This document shows positions 13,279 through 22,120 of a DNA stretch of 22,168 nucleotides, in pieces; positions within the stretch are counted from its first letter, which is position 1, and each line of letters opens with the position of its first letter. The position numbers and the translations under genes were made by a program. The stretch lies in NCBI GenBank assembly GCA_030145015.1, contig JAQYWI010000085.1, forward strand, positions 1 to 22,168. The letters are read 5' to 3'. Origin of the DNA: Desulfobacterales bacterium (GTDB lineage: Bacteria; Desulfobacterota; Desulfobacteria; Desulfobacterales; JAHEIW01). Under the pieces are notes generated by a model. That model was not told the origin of the DNA, did not search any database, and worked only from the letters and a program-made list of their open reading frames with translations.

Positions 13279-14159
13279 AAGTTTTTTCGCCCGCCAAAAT
13301 TAATTTTTTTCTGCATGTGCGCGGGAAACGCCCCGACGGCTATCACGAATTGTTCTCCCTGATGTGCCGTATCCATCTTTTCGATGAGGTTTCGCTGCAG
13401 ATCGGCGGCATCCCTGAAGGTGGGGTGGAGATTTATTGTTCCCATCCCAAGGTTCCGGCCGATGCGACCAACCTTGCTTATCGAGCCGCGAGTCTGTTTC
13501 AAAGCCAATTGCCTGCCGCGCAGGGCATTAAAATCCATCTAAAAAAACATATTCCGGTGGGTGCCGGTTTGGGGGGCGGCAGCAGCAATGCTGCCAGTGT
13601 TCTGCTGGCATTAAACGCCCATTATGGGCACCCTTTTTCACCGAAGCATCTTATGGAAATGGGGCTTAAGCTCGGTGCCGATGTCCCCTTTTTTATTTTC
13701 CAAAAGCCGGCGATCGCCACCGGCATCGGTGAAAAACTGGATGCCTTTGAAGGGGATTTGCAGTACCATATTTTGTTATTATATCCAGGATTTAGCGTTT
13801 CAACGGCCGAGGTATATCAAAACCTGAATTTGGGATTGACAAAAGATAAAAAAAAACCTACAAACATCTATTTAAAACGAAACAGGTTCAATCCAGCGGA
13901 TCATTTAACCAATGATCTTGAGCAGTTTACGGCTCTCAAATACCCTGAAATTGGTTTGGCCAAAGAAAAACTGTTAAGCCTGGGAGCAGTCGGTGCGCTG
14001 ATGAGCGGAAGCGGTCCAACAGTGTTCGGCCTTTTCGACAATGCCGATACAGCCAAAACGGCCAAGCAGGCACTGAGCTGTGATAATGCGAATAAGGATT
14101 TGCAGTTGTTTCTTGCCGATCCGATCCTTGATGCAGACTTTAAACTAATCGACCTCTGA
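13275..14159 (+). CDS. ispE: 4-diphosphocytidyl-2-C-methyl-D-erythritol kinase
   Basis: A 294-residue GHMP-family kinase of the MEP isoprenoid pathway, which phosphorylates CDP-methylerythritol at the 2-hydroxyl. Visible motifs are SPAKINFFLHV at 5-15 (catalytic Lys8), RPDGYHEL (19-26), the ATP-binding loop PVGAGLGGGSSNAAS (94-108) with GADVPFF (134-140; Asp136 catalytic), and the C-terminal GALMSGSGPTVFGLF. The length is normal. ATG overlaps the degP stop as ATGA, so translation is coupled. tRNA-Gln and prs follow, an order I associate with Desulfobacterota and other proteobacteria (ispE-prs). Confidence 0.96.
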   Translation: MKVFSPAKINFFLHVRGKRPDGYHELFSLMCRIHLFDEVSLQIGGIPEGGVEIYCSHPKVPADATNLAYRAASLFQSQLPAAQGIKIHLKKHIPVGAGLGGGSSNAASVLLALNAHYGHPFSPKHLMEMGLKLGADVPFFIFQKPAIATGIGEKLDAFEGDLQYHILLLYPGFSVSTAEVYQNLNLGLTKDKKKPTNIYLKRNRFNPADHLTNDLEQFTALKYPEIGLAKEKLLSLGAVGALMSGSGPTVFGLFDNADTAKTAKQALSCDNANKDLQLFLADPILDADFKLIDL

Positions 14160-14238
14160 AAGGACCTGCCGGCCTTTATAGGTGTAAGGAATTGTTTGAA
14201 CGCTGGAACAACGCAGTTGATTATGCCGTTAAGGACTT

Positions 14239-14313
14239 TGGGGCGTCGCCAAGCGGTAAGGCACAGGGTTTTGGTCCCTGCACTCGGAGGTTCGAGTCCT
14301 CCCGCCCCAGCCA
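14239..14313 (+). tRNA. trnQ: tRNA-Gln (anticodon UUG)
   Basis: A complete cloverleaf: acceptor TGGGGCG (14239-14245) pairs with CGCCCCA (14303-14309). The anticodon stem CAGGG/CCCTG encloses the loop TTTTGGT with anticodon TTG. The T arm is GGAGG-TTCGAGT-CCTCC. The discriminator base is G and CCA is encoded in the genome (14311-14313). It sits between ispE and prs on the same strand. Confidence 0.97.
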
Positions 14314-14355
14314 TTTGAATTGAATATTGACGATACTTGGATAACGGTAAGCTAA

Positions 14356-15294
14356 ATGGAAGGTATATCGATCTTTACGGGAAATTCGAACCCTACTCTG
14401 GCAAAAAAGATATGCGAATATCTGCACCTGCCTCTGGGCAATGCCCAGGTGAAAACGTTTAGTGATGGTGAGATCCAAATTGAGATTGATGAAAACGTTC
14501 GATCCAAGGATGTTTTTGTAATTCAATCCACCTGTGCACCGGTAAACGACAACCTGGTTGAGTTATTGTTAATGATTGATGCGCTTAAGCGTTCTTCGGC
14601 AATAAGAATCACTGCGGTGGTGCCGTATTTCGGCTATGCCAGGCAGGATAAAAAGGTCGCACCCCGGGTTCCCATCAGCGCCAAACTGGTTGCGGATATG
14701 GTGACAGTTGCCGGTGCGAACCGATTGATCACCATGGACCTGCATGCCGGTCAGATCCAGGGCTTTTTTGATATTCCGGTGGACAATATCTTTGCGGCGC
14801 CGCTGTTGATCGAATATATCCAAAGTAATTTCGTTGATAATCTTGTCATTGTTTCGCCGGATGCCGGCGGGGTTGAAAGAGCCCGGGCATTTGCGAAAAG
14901 GCTGGATGCGGATCTGGCCATCATCGATAAACGGCGGTCTGCTCCGAACCAGGCCAAAGCCATGGCGGTTATCGGCGATGTACAGGATAAGGTGGCGGTA
15001 ATCCTTGATGACATGGCCGACACGGCCGGTACCCTGACCGAGGCCGCTCATGCCCTTAAAGTGGAAGGGGCCCTTGAAATTCATGCCTGCTGTGCCCATG
15101 CGGTACTTTCAGGACCTGCAATTGAACGGATCGTAAATTCGGATATTAAAAATCTGGTGGTCACCGACACCATTCCTTTAAACGAAAATGCCGCCACCTG
15201 CGGCAAAATCGTTGTTATTTCGATTGCAGAACTGGTTGGTGAGGCGATCATCCGCAGCTATAGAGGGGATTCAGTAACTTCTCTGTTCGTATAG
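14356..15294 (+). CDS. prs: Ribose-phosphate pyrophosphokinase (PRPP synthetase)
   Basis: A 312-residue class I enzyme making phosphoribosyl pyrophosphate from ribose-5-phosphate and ATP, for nucleotide, His and Trp synthesis. Visible are ATP-loop residues around [10 protein letters not shown] (35-44), RQDKK (96-100), the signature [18 protein letters not shown] (127-144), the segment [16 protein letters not shown] (166-181) and the PRPP-binding loop DDMADTAGT (218-226). Full length for the family (about 315). It starts 42 bp after the tRNA with only a weak ribosome-binding site (GGTAAG). Cytoplasmic hexamer in known relatives. Confidence 0.96.
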   Translation: MEGISIFTGNSNPTLAKKICEYLHLPLGNAQVKTFSDGEIQIEIDENVRSKDVFVIQSTCAPVNDNLVELLLMIDALKRSSAIRITAVVPYFGYARQDKKVAPRVPISAKLVADMVTVAGANRLITMDLHAGQIQGFFDIPVDNIFAAPLLIEYIQSNFVDNLVIVSPDAGGVERARAFAKRLDADLAIIDKRRSAPNQAKAMAVIGDVQDKVAVILDDMADTAGTLTEAAHALKVEGALEIHACCAHAVLSGPAIERIVNSDIKNLVVTDTIPLNENAATCGKIVVISIAELVGEAIIRSYRGDSVTSLFV

Positions 15295-15368
15295 TTCCTG
15301 AGAAGACTATTTTATACTTTTTGAGTTAATCAATTATTAGGGAGATACAATACCTAAACTACTAAGAT

Positions 15369-15536
15369 AAATCCGAATATCGAATTTCGAAATGCGAAAC
15401 AAATTCTAAATTCGAATGCTTCAATGACCAAAATACGGGATATATTGACCATCATTTAAGTCATGATCTTGTTTAGGTCATTTGAATTTAGATCATTTGG
15501 GATTGTTTCTAATTTCGTGCTTCGGATTTCGAGTTT
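15369..15536. repeat. Long imperfect inverted repeat (AAATCCGAA / TTCGGATTT arms)
   Basis: The 318-bp prs-rplY gap holds a fold-back of about 160 bp. The left arm starts with AAATCCGAATATCGAATTTC (15369 on) and continues through GAAACAAATTC and AAATTCGAAT to CAATGACCAAAAT. The right arm reads back GGTCATTTGAATTTAGATC, ATTTGGGATTGTTTCTAATT, CGTGCTTCGGATTT (to 15529). Pairing is imperfect throughout, with small indels. The AT-rich apex is near 15440-15470. A -10-like TACAAT at 15346-15351 precedes it. The rest of the gap shows only the rplY ribosome-binding site. Confidence 0.75.
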
Positions 15537-15612
15537 GTCGGACAAGCCGGGGCACAAGAGAAAAAAAAAGTATGGTTCCGACTCGTTTGGATAAAAGAAG
15601 GAGGATTGTCCT

Positions 15613-16293
15613 TTGGAACAGATCGATTTAAAAGTACAGATTCGAAAAACAGTGGGAAACGGCCCTGCACGGGTATTGCGGCGCGAAGGCAGGATGCCGG
15701 CGGTGCTTTACGGGCCGAAAATCGAGCCCGTTTTGCTATCGATTGATATAAAAGATATCGAATTTATTTTAAAAGAAGCCAGTGTCGGCTCAGTTTTGTT
15801 GAATTTGCAGATTCAAAACGGCAAAACCGATTCGCGGCCCGCGATGATCAAGGAACTGCAAACCCACCCGGTGACCGGAAAATTTCTGCACGTTGATTTC
15901 TATGAAGTCGATATGCAAAAGAAAATTACCGCCAAAGTTGAGGTTGTTGCCAAGGGTAAATCAATCGGCGTGGAAGCGGGCGGGCTGCTGCAGTACGTCC
16001 GCAGAGAGCTTGAGGTCCTTTGCCTCCCCACCGCAATTCCAGAGGCGATAGAAGTCGATGTTACTGACCTTGATGTCGGTGATTCGATTCACGTGGAAGA
16101 TATATCGCTATCCGGCGATGTTGAGATTCCGGCCGACACCAATTTTACGGTTGTAACGGTACTGGCACCGAAGGTCGAGGAAGTCGTCGAAGAAGAAGAG
16201 CTTCTGGAAGGCGAAGAATTAGAAGAAGGCGAAGAAGCTGCCGAGGGGGCTGCCGGCGAAGAGACACCCTCAGAAGAAGCCAAGGAAGATTAA
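15613..16293 (+). CDS. rplY: Ribosomal protein bL25, CTC (TL5) form
   Basis: A 226-residue 5S-rRNA-binding ribosomal protein of the long CTC/TL5 type. The L25 domain (1 to about 92) begins with QIDLKVQIRKTVGNGPARVLRREGRMPAVLYG, split here only for length, and includes HPVTGKFLHVDFYEV. The CTC beta domain (about 95-185) follows with GVEAGGLLQYVRRELEVLCL. The tail from about 190 is almost pure Glu, Gly and Ala. The start is TTG at 15613, supported by AAGGAGGA 7 nt upstream; no ATG fits. The pairing with pth downstream is common across bacteria. Confidence 0.96.
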   Translation: MEQIDLKVQIRKTVGNGPARVLRREGRMPAVLYGPKIEPVLLSIDIKDIEFILKEASVGSVLLNLQIQNGKTDSRPAMIKELQTHPVTGKFLHVDFYEVDMQKKITAKVEVVAKGKSIGVEAGGLLQYVRRELEVLCLPTAIPEAIEVDVTDLDVGDSIHVEDISLSGDVEIPADTNFTVVTVLAPKVEEVVEEEELLEGEELEEGEEAAEGAAGEETPSEEAKED

Positions 16294-16337
16294 TTTATCC
16301 GGCAGGCTGGGGAACCTGCCCCACCAATCAATTAGGA

Positions 16338-16373
16338 ATGATGTGGTTCAGGCTTTCCGGCCTGCTGCATCAT
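16338..16373 (+). repeat. Hairpin in the rplY-pth gap with an embedded mini-ORF
   Basis: ATGATG (16338-16343) and CAGGC (16349-16353) pair with GCCTG (16360-16364) and CATCAT (16368-16373) around a TTTCCG loop. Another small hairpin, GGCAGG/CCTGCC, lies just before it (about 16301-16320). The ATGATG could start a 16-codon reading frame that ends with TAG at 16386-16388, immediately before the pth start region. It may be a repeat relic or a coupling device. Confidence 0.5.
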
Positions 16374-16402
16374 CGGCCCCGGGGCTAGAGGATACGAGCT
16401 GC

Positions 16403-16984
16403 TTGCCACAAAAGCGTACGCGCCTGATTGTCGGGCTTGGAAACCCCGGCGTTCAATACGAACACACCCGGCACAACACCGGGTTTATGGTGGTGGATAA
16501 ACTCGCCGGGGACTTCGGTATTTCCTTAAATAAAAACAAGTTTGACATCCGCTACGGCCGCGGAATCATCGAAGACCATGACGTGATGCTGGCCAATCCG
16601 ATGGCCTTTATGAACCGCAGCGGCCCGCCGGTTCAAAAATTGGCCGCTTATTTTAAAATACCCGGCGAGGATCTGGTGGTCATTCACGACGACATCGACC
16701 TTGCTTTCGGAAGATTAAAAATAAAAGAGAAAGGAGGGCATGGCGGACACAAAGGTCTAAAATCGATTATCAGTGCTGTCGGCGAAGACCAATTTGTGCG
16801 TCTTCGCATAGGTGTTGGGCGTTCCGATACTGAAAGAGGTGTTACGGATCATGTTCTGGGGCCCTTCAGCGATGAGGAAGCCGGGGTTTTGGACACGATC
16901 CTTAATCAGGCTCGGGATGCGGTTGTAACGATTCTTACTGAAGGCAGCAAAGTAAGTATGAATCGGTTTAACACAAAAATTTAA
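16403..16984 (+). CDS. pth: Peptidyl-tRNA hydrolase
   Basis: A 193-residue enzyme that releases peptides from peptidyl-tRNA dropped by ribosomes. Motifs are LIVGLGNPGVQYEHTRHNTG (8-27) with Asn14 and catalytic His24, NPMAFMNRSG (65-74), and HDDIDL (95-100) with Asp97, followed by GGHGGHKGLKSI. I prefer the TTG at 16403 (AGAGGA 10 nt upstream), which puts the first motif at the usual distance from the start. The GTG at 16343 would add 20 residues without family resemblance, read from hairpin DNA. Same strand as rplY, 109 bp apart. Cytoplasmic, essential in most bacteria. Confidence 0.94.
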   Translation: MPQKRTRLIVGLGNPGVQYEHTRHNTGFMVVDKLAGDFGISLNKNKFDIRYGRGIIEDHDVMLANPMAFMNRSGPPVQKLAAYFKIPGEDLVVIHDDIDLAFGRLKIKEKGGHGGHKGLKSIISAVGEDQFVRLRIGVGRSDTERGVTDHVLGPFSDEEAGVLDTILNQARDAVVTILTEGSKVSMNRFNTKI

Positions 16985-17025
16985 TGATAAGGCATTAATC
17001 GAAAACCTTTTTAATGGAGGAGAGG

Positions 17026-19047
17026 ATGAATTATTTATCGTTAATTTGTACACTTGTGGGTGCTGCAGGCGTGCTCTTTGCCATCATCATTGCGGTTGTC
17101 GTTAAAGGCGCACCAGCCGGAAATGAAAGGATGCAGGAAATTGCCAATGCCATCAAGGAAGGCGCCATCGCCTATCTGAATCGGCAACTGAAAAGTATGG
17201 GGATTGCCGGTGCGATAATTTTCGTCATCATCATTTTTGCGCTGGGGTTAAAAACTGCTCTCGGTTTCCTGCTCGGGGCCGTTGCCTCATTTCTGGCGGG
17301 ATATATCGGCATGCGCGTGTCCGTATTGGCCAACGTGCGCACAGCCGAAGCTGCCAAAGGGGGCCTGGCCAAAGGCCTGTCCATGGCCTTTAAAGGCGGC
17401 TCGGTAACCGGGATGATTGTCGCCGGCCTGGCGCTTACATCTGTTGCCGGCTACTATACGATTTTAATCTCGCTGGGCACTTCGAGCAGGGATGCGGTGA
17501 TCGCGCTGGTGGCCCTCGGTTTCGGCGGCAGCCTTATTTCTATCTTTGCCCGTCTCGGCGGCGGAATCTTTACCAAAGGGGCGGATGTCGGAGCGGACCT
17601 GGTCGGTAAGGTCGAAGCCGGAATCCCCGAGGACGATCCCAGAAACCCGGCCACCATTGCCGATAATGTCGGTGATAACGTGGGCGACTGTGCCGGTATG
17701 GCGGCCGACCTTTTCGAAACTTACGCCGTCACCGCGGTTGCGGCCATGCTTCTGGGCAACCTTCTTTATCCGCAGATTGGCATCGCTACGGAATTTCCGC
17801 TGGTGCTGGGCGCCATTTCAATCGTTGCGTCCATGATCGCGGTTTTCTTTGTCAGACTGGGCAAGAGCGAGTATATCATGGGTGCCCTCTACAAAGGGAT
17901 GTTCGGCTCTGCCATCCTGGCGGGTATTGCCTTTTTCTTTGCCACCCGACAGCTGATGGGCGGGATTCCTGAAATTCCGATGATGTCGATTTACTATTCC
18001 ACCCTGGTGGGTCTGGTGCTCACCGTTTTGATTGTTGGCATCACCGAATACTACACCGGGATTTACGGACCGGTCAAAGCGGTGGCCAATGCATCGACCA
18101 CCGGACACGGCACGAATATTATTGCCGGTCTCGGTGTCAGTATGCAGTCCACAGCTGCGCCGGTGCTGGCCATCTGCGCCGCTATCGGTCTTGCTTATCA
18201 TTTTGCCGAGCTATACGGTATCGCCATGGCCGCCATGTCCATGCTCTCGATGACCGGAATGGTGATCGCCATCGATGCCTACGGTCCGATTACGGACAAC
18301 GCCGGCGGTATTGCTGAAATGGCGGAAATGGATGACAGTGTCCGCGCCGTCACCGATCCGCTGGATGCGGTCGGAAACACCACCAAGGCCGTCACCAAAG
18401 GGTATGCCATCGGTTCGGCCGGTCTGGCTGCGCTGGTGCTCTTTGCGGCCTACACGCAGGAATTCAAGCTGCATGGCGGCAGCGGGGAGCTGAGCTTTGA
18501 CCTGAGCAATGTCAAGGTGATCATCGGCCTGTTTATCGGCGGGCTTCTACCGTATCTTTTTGCCTCGATTGCCATGAAGGCCGTGGGCAAAGCCGGCGGA
18601 GCCGTCGTGGATGAGGTCAGGCGCCAATTCCGTGAAATTCCCGGTATTATGGAAGGCACAGCCAAACCGGATTACGGGGCATGCGTCGACATCGTCACCA
18701 AGTTCGCTTTAAAAGAAATGCTCGTTCCGGCCCTGCTGCCGGTCATCGCACCGGTGCTGGTCGGTTTTCTGCTGGGCAAAATTGCGCTGGGCGGTCTGCT
18801 GATCGGCAGTATTATTACCGGTGTCTTTGTTGCGATTTCCATGACCACCGGCGGGGCAGCCTGGGACAATGCCAAAAAGTACATTGAAGACGGCCACCTG
18901 GGCGGCAAAGGCAGCGACGCGCATAAGGCCGCGGTTACCGGCGATACCGTCGGCGATCCTTATAAAGATACTGCCGGACCTGCTATAAATCCGATGATTA
19001 AGATCCTCAATGTCGTGGCCTTGTTGCTCGTACCGTTTTTACTGTAA
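17026..19047 (+). CDS. hppA: Membrane-bound proton-pumping pyrophosphatase, K+-independent type
   Basis: A 673-residue integral membrane enzyme that couples pyrophosphate hydrolysis to ion pumping. The substrate site is marked by [20 protein letters not shown] (187-206) and the [20 protein letters not shown] stretch (207-226). The sequence [10 protein letters not shown] (450-459) has Lys454 and Thr457, where K+-dependent enzymes have Ala and usually Gly/Ala, so K+-independent H+ pumping is expected. About 15-16 membrane helices are visible. The ATG at 17026 is preceded directly by GGAGGAGAGG; the ATG at 17014 lies before that site and is not favoured. A terminator follows. In anaerobes such pumps conserve energy from biosynthetic pyrophosphate. 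Confidence 0.97.
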   Translation: MNYLSLICTLVGAAGVLFAIIIAVVVKGAPAGNERMQEIANAIKEGAIAYLNRQLKSMGIAGAIIFVIIIFALGLKTALGFLLGAVASFLAGYIGMRVSVLANVRTAEAAKGGLAKGLSMAFKGGSVTGMIVAGLALTSVAGYYTILISLGTSSRDAVIALVALGFGGSLISIFARLGGGIFTKGADVGADLVGKVEAGIPEDDPRNPATIADNVGDNVGDCAGMAADLFETYAVTAVAAMLLGNLLYPQIGIATEFPLVLGAISIVASMIAVFFVRLGKSEYIMGALYKGMFGSAILAGIAFFFATRQLMGGIPEIPMMSIYYSTLVGLVLTVLIVGITEYYTGIYGPVKAVANASTTGHGTNIIAGLGVSMQSTAAPVLAICAAIGLAYHFAELYGIAMAAMSMLSMTGMVIAIDAYGPITDNAGGIAEMAEMDDSVRAVTDPLDAVGNTTKAVTKGYAIGSAGLAALVLFAAYTQEFKLHGGSGELSFDLSNVKVIIGLFIGGLLPYLFASIAMKAVGKAGGAVVDEVRRQFREIPGIMEGTAKPDYGACVDIVTKFALKEMLVPALLPVIAPVLVGFLLGKIALGGLLIGSIITGVFVAISMTTGGAAWDNAKKYIEDGHLGGKGSDAHKAAVTGDTVGDPYKDTAGPAINPMIKILNVVALLLVPFLL

Positions 19048-19078
19048 GCTGTGCTGGATCTTAGCGTGTGAAAAACCT

Positions 19079-19114
19079 AAAAGGGTTGGCGCCAGTCGGC
19101 GTTAACCCTTTTTT
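19079..19114 (+). terminator. Rho-independent terminator after hppA
   Basis: AAAAGGGTT-gg-CGCC, a four-base loop AGTC, GGCG-tt-AACCCTTTT and a T run (19109-19114) form a strong hairpin with U-tail 31 bp after the hppA stop. The A-run on the 5' side makes it potentially bidirectional. Confidence 0.93.
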
Positions 19115-19231
19115 AATTGATTGTTGACGAAAGGTATGCTATGAAATTCATTAGAAATGGTGAATTTTCGCCGTATGTAGAAATGCTGTCTCAAATTTGA
19201 GATGGTTTTTAATAAATTAGGGGTTAGCGGT

Positions 19232-19792
19232 GTGAACATGACAGAAAAAAATGCCAAAGAAAGCGGAAAATCCAATAAATTAAAGATGCGCACCTTTCAA
19301 GTGGGAGACCTTGCCGTCTATCCGGCCCATGGCGTCGGAGAGATCATGGCGATCGAAAGCCGTGTTGTCAACGGAGAAAAGCACGATTTTTATATCATGA
19401 AGGTCATTGAAAACGGCATGACGATCATGATACCCACCAATAATGTTGACTCCGTGGGATTAAGAGACGTTATCAATAAAAAAGAGGTATCCAAAGTGTA
19501 TGCGGTGATGAAATCCAGGAAAGAAGGGCTGGCCGACAACCAGACCTGGAATCGCCGCTATCGCGAATATATGGATAAAATTAAAACCGGTTCGCTTTAT
19601 GATGTTGCCGAGGTATTTAGAGACCTGTTCCTGCTCAAACTCAACAAAGATCTGTCGTTTGGTGAACGCAAGCTTTATGACACCGCTCAGATTCTTTTAG
19701 TAAGAGAACTCTCGACGGCCAAAAAAACCGACGAAGATACCATCTTATCTGAGATCGAGTCCCTTTTTGTTGCAGACCAAGCTGAAAACTAA
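19232..19792 (+). CDS. carD: CarD/CdnL-family transcription factor
   Basis: A protein of about 186 residues. The N-terminal domain (about 20-80) has the RNA-polymerase-interacting Tudor-like pattern FQVGDLAVYPAHGVGEIMAIE and the IPTNNVDSVGLRDVI segment. The helical C-terminal DNA-binding domain has NQTWNRRYREYMDKIKTGS and SFGERKLYDTAQILLVREL. CarD/CdnL proteins bind the RNA polymerase beta subunit and stabilise promoter complexes. The start is uncertain: GTG at 19232 has AGGGG 8 nt upstream; ATG at 19238 or 19202 are alternatives. It follows the hppA terminator, with a TTGACG at 19124-19129 as a possible -35 box without a good -10 partner. rluD follows closely. Confidence 0.9.
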   Translation: MNMTEKNAKESGKSNKLKMRTFQVGDLAVYPAHGVGEIMAIESRVVNGEKHDFYIMKVIENGMTIMIPTNNVDSVGLRDVINKKEVSKVYAVMKSRKEGLADNQTWNRRYREYMDKIKTGSLYDVAEVFRDLFLLKLNKDLSFGERKLYDTAQILLVRELSTAKKTDEDTILSEIESLFVADQAEN

Positions 19793-19815
19793 CCCACCTT
19801 TCATTGTTTATATCC

Positions 19816-20796
19816 ATGCCTGCCAAAGGTGCCTTTAGCATTCGCGTCAAATCATCCGATGAAGATAAAAGACTGGATGTGCTGGTGGCCTCGCTGCTTT
19901 CGGATTGTACGCGAACATTTGTTGCCGGCCTGATTGTCGCCGAACATATCCAGGTGGATGGCCAACCTAAAAAACCCGGTTATCGCGTAAAATCCGGCCA
20001 AAAGATATCCGGCCTGATTCCATCACCGGTTCCGGTTAAATTTAAGCCGGAACCCATCCCGCTAGATATCCTGTATGAAGATGACCATATCATTGTGGTC
20101 AACAAACAACCGGGGCTGGTGGTGCATCCGGCGCCGGGGCATTTTAGCGGAACCCTGGTCAACGGCCTGCTTTATCATTGCCCTGATCTTGGTGGGATTG
20201 GCGGTGAACTTCGACCGGGCATTGTCCACCGTCTGGATAAAGATACATCGGGTACGATGATTGTTGCCAAAAACGATGCTGCCCACCACAATTTGTCCCG
20301 GCAATTTAAATCCCGCCAAATTAAAAAGGAATACCTGGCTCTGGTTCACGGTGTTTTGAAAACAGCGACCGGAAGCATTAAGCTGCCCGTCGGACGACAT
20401 CCGGTGGATCGTAAACGCATGTCCACGGTCAGTCCCAAGGGACGAACGGCAGAAACAGTCTGGCGGGTTAAAGAGGAATTTCAGGAATTTACACTCCTTT
20501 CGCTGGATTTAAAAACCGGCCGAACCCACCAGATTCGGGTTCATTGTGCCGCCCTGCATCATCCCATTGTGGGGGATAAGGTTTATCGGCCGCGCAAACT
20601 GGAGAAAACCATCGCTCAGGGCCGCAAACAATCGGATAAACTTCTGCAGGTATTAAAATCGGTTAAGCGGCAGATGCTGCATGCCCGGTGCTTGAGCTTT
20701 ACCCATCCGCATAGCGCTAAGACCCTGTCCTTTGAATCACCCCTTCCACAAGACATGGCTGGACTGATAGATTCCATCAAAAAGATGAAATTGTAG
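19816..20796 (+). CDS. rluD: RluA/RluD-family rRNA pseudouridine synthase
   Basis: A 326-residue enzyme that converts uridine to pseudouridine in ribosomal RNA. An N-terminal S4 RNA-binding domain (about 14-70, RLDVLVASLLSDCTR then VDGQPKKPGYRVKSGQKI) is followed by the catalytic domain with GIVHRLDKDTSG (135-146; catalytic Asp141 numbered from the ATG at 19816) and KTGRTHQIRVH. An insertion of about 30 residues rich in Lys and Gln lies after VGDKVYRPRKLE, before QMLHARCLSF. Neither the ATG nor a TTG at 19804 has a clear ribosome-binding site, so coupling to carD 23 bp upstream is likely. RluD versus RluC is not decided; the S4 domain and length suit RluD. Confidence 0.92.
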   Translation: MPAKGAFSIRVKSSDEDKRLDVLVASLLSDCTRTFVAGLIVAEHIQVDGQPKKPGYRVKSGQKISGLIPSPVPVKFKPEPIPLDILYEDDHIIVVNKQPGLVVHPAPGHFSGTLVNGLLYHCPDLGGIGGELRPGIVHRLDKDTSGTMIVAKNDAAHHNLSRQFKSRQIKKEYLALVHGVLKTATGSIKLPVGRHPVDRKRMSTVSPKGRTAETVWRVKEEFQEFTLLSLDLKTGRTHQIRVHCAALHHPIVGDKVYRPRKLEKTIAQGRKQSDKLLQVLKSVKRQMLHARCLSFTHPHSAKTLSFESPLPQDMAGLIDSIKKMKL

Positions 20797-20815
20797 AGGG
20801 ATTGAATTATCATGC

Positions 20816-20843
20816 TTGCAATTTATTTCTTTTAGGATATAAA
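20816..20843 (+). promoter_or_regulatory. Predicted promoter of the cation exchanger gene
   Basis: TTGCAA (20816-20821), a 16-bp spacer and TATAAA (20838-20843) make a reasonable sigma-70 promoter in the 131-bp gap after rluD, leaving a leader of about 80 nt before the exchanger gene. Confidence 0.5.
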
Positions 20844-20927
20844 AGTCCCTTCAATTGTTAATGGCAGATAGAAGTGGCCAAAATAAAGATATCTGTATTT
20901 TAAACTACTTGCAGTTCAGGAGCGGGG

Positions 20928-21992
20928 ATGATGTTGGGTGAGATACTACGTTGGATCGGAGATGAAGCAGTTTTACATGAACTTGTTAGCGGATTACCCA
21001 CGATCGGTCTGTTGGGGATAATCGCGGTTTGTATCCTGGTGTTGTCCAAGGGCGCCGATTGGATGATCGACGGCGTGGTTCACCTGGCCCGCCGCACCGG
21101 TTTACCCAGAATCGTCATCGGCGCCACCATTGTTTCACTGGGCACCACCATGCCGGAGGCGGTGGTCTCGGTGATGGCCGCCTGGATGGGAAATCCAGGC
21201 CTGGCCCTGGGCAACGGGGTCGGATCCATTATTGCGGATACCGGGCTGATATTTGGCCTGGTCTGCCTGTTGACCCGGGTACCTGTGAATCGCTTTATTC
21301 TCAATCGAACCGGCTGGGTGCAGGTTGGCGCAGCCACCCTGCTGGTCGTTATCGCATTGATTGCTTTAGCTGTGACGGATGGGGAGCCGATTATACAGAG
21401 ATGGGTCGGGGGATTTTTTCTTGTTTTATTGGCGGGTTATATGTACATCACCTATATTTGGGCCAAGCAGGGCGCCAATGTCGCCGCCGGCGAAGAAGAA
21501 GAGGACGATTCGGAATTAATCGGTCTGGGCAAATGCTGGCTGATGCTGGTGGGAGGTCTGTTTTTAGTCGTTCTCGGTGCCCGATTTCTGGTTCCCAGTG
21601 CGGCTGAGATCGCCTACCGCATGGGCGTGCCCGAAGACGTCATCGCCGCAACCATGGTTGCCTTCGGCACCTCATTACCGGAACTCATGACGGCCATAGC
21701 GGCCGTCCGTAAGAAGCATCCCGAAATCATGGTGGGCAACATTGTGGGGGCGGATGTGCTTAACTGTCTTTTTGTCATCGGTGCGGCCGCGGTTGCCAGG
21801 CCGCTGGCGGTGCCCCCCAACTTTTACGCCTTCCACTTTCCGGCCATGCTCCTCATTCTTTACCCTTTCCGGGCTTTTATCTTCATCAACAAAGATGGCC
21901 AATTCAAACGCTGGCAGGGCGCCTGGCTTCTGGGTATCTACCTGATTTACCTGGTGCTGCAGTATGCATTTAACATCGGGACCGTCGGGTAG
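20928..21992 (+). CDS. Na+/Ca2+ exchanger-family (CaCA, YrbG-like) membrane antiporter
   Basis: A 354-residue inner-membrane protein with about ten helices and the two inverted alpha repeats of the family. Repeat 1 has GATIVSLGTTMPEAVVS (65-81; Glu77) and GNGVGSIIADTG (95-106). Repeat 2 has ATMVAFGTSLPELMTA (241-256; Glu252) and GNIVGADVLN (270-279; Asp276). A Glu/Asp-rich loop (about 188-196) lies between the halves. Ile101 takes the place where repeat 1 usually has Asn (GSN), a predicted ion ligand, so selectivity or coupling may differ. AGGAG lies 5 nt before the ATG at 20928. The transported ion is not provable from the sequence. Confidence 0.9.
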   Translation: MMLGEILRWIGDEAVLHELVSGLPTIGLLGIIAVCILVLSKGADWMIDGVVHLARRTGLPRIVIGATIVSLGTTMPEAVVSVMAAWMGNPGLALGNGVGSIIADTGLIFGLVCLLTRVPVNRFILNRTGWVQVGAATLLVVIALIALAVTDGEPIIQRWVGGFFLVLLAGYMYITYIWAKQGANVAAGEEEEDDSELIGLGKCWLMLVGGLFLVVLGARFLVPSAAEIAYRMGVPEDVIAATMVAFGTSLPELMTAIAAVRKKHPEIMVGNIVGADVLNCLFVIGAAAVARPLAVPPNFYAFHFPAMLLILYPFRAFIFINKDGQFKRWQGAWLLGIYLIYLVLQYAFNIGTVG

Positions 21993-22110
21993 GCCGCATG
22001 CAATTAAATTAAGATTTTCCTTGCATTACGACAGTGTATTATATAAAAAATGAACATCTTCATGGGAAAATAAGGCATAAAGTTACAATTTAGCAGTAAT
22101 ATCAATAAGA

Positions 22111-22120
22111 AAGGAGGTGA
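22111..22120 (+). promoter_or_regulatory. Perfect Shine-Dalgarno without an adjacent start codon
   Basis: AAGGAGGTGA is fully complementary to the 16S rRNA tail. The following bases ATTAGCCGG offer no ATG, GTG or TTG at normal distance. A second candidate, AAGGGG at 22148-22153 with TTG at 22164, may begin a gene that runs past the window. A possible promoter, TTGCAT (22021) and TATAAA (22042), lies upstream with a short 15-bp spacer. Confidence 0.4.

Noticed and set aside
17818..18924. Several antisense open frames across hppA
   Set aside because: High GC and strong codon bias of hppA create shadow frames; no ribosome-binding sites and no family resemblance.
19190..19201. Palindrome CTCAAATTTGAG upstream of carD as an operator
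   Set aside because: Perfect 12-bp palindrome, but single and without a clear promoter around it; it may be chance in AT-rich DNA.
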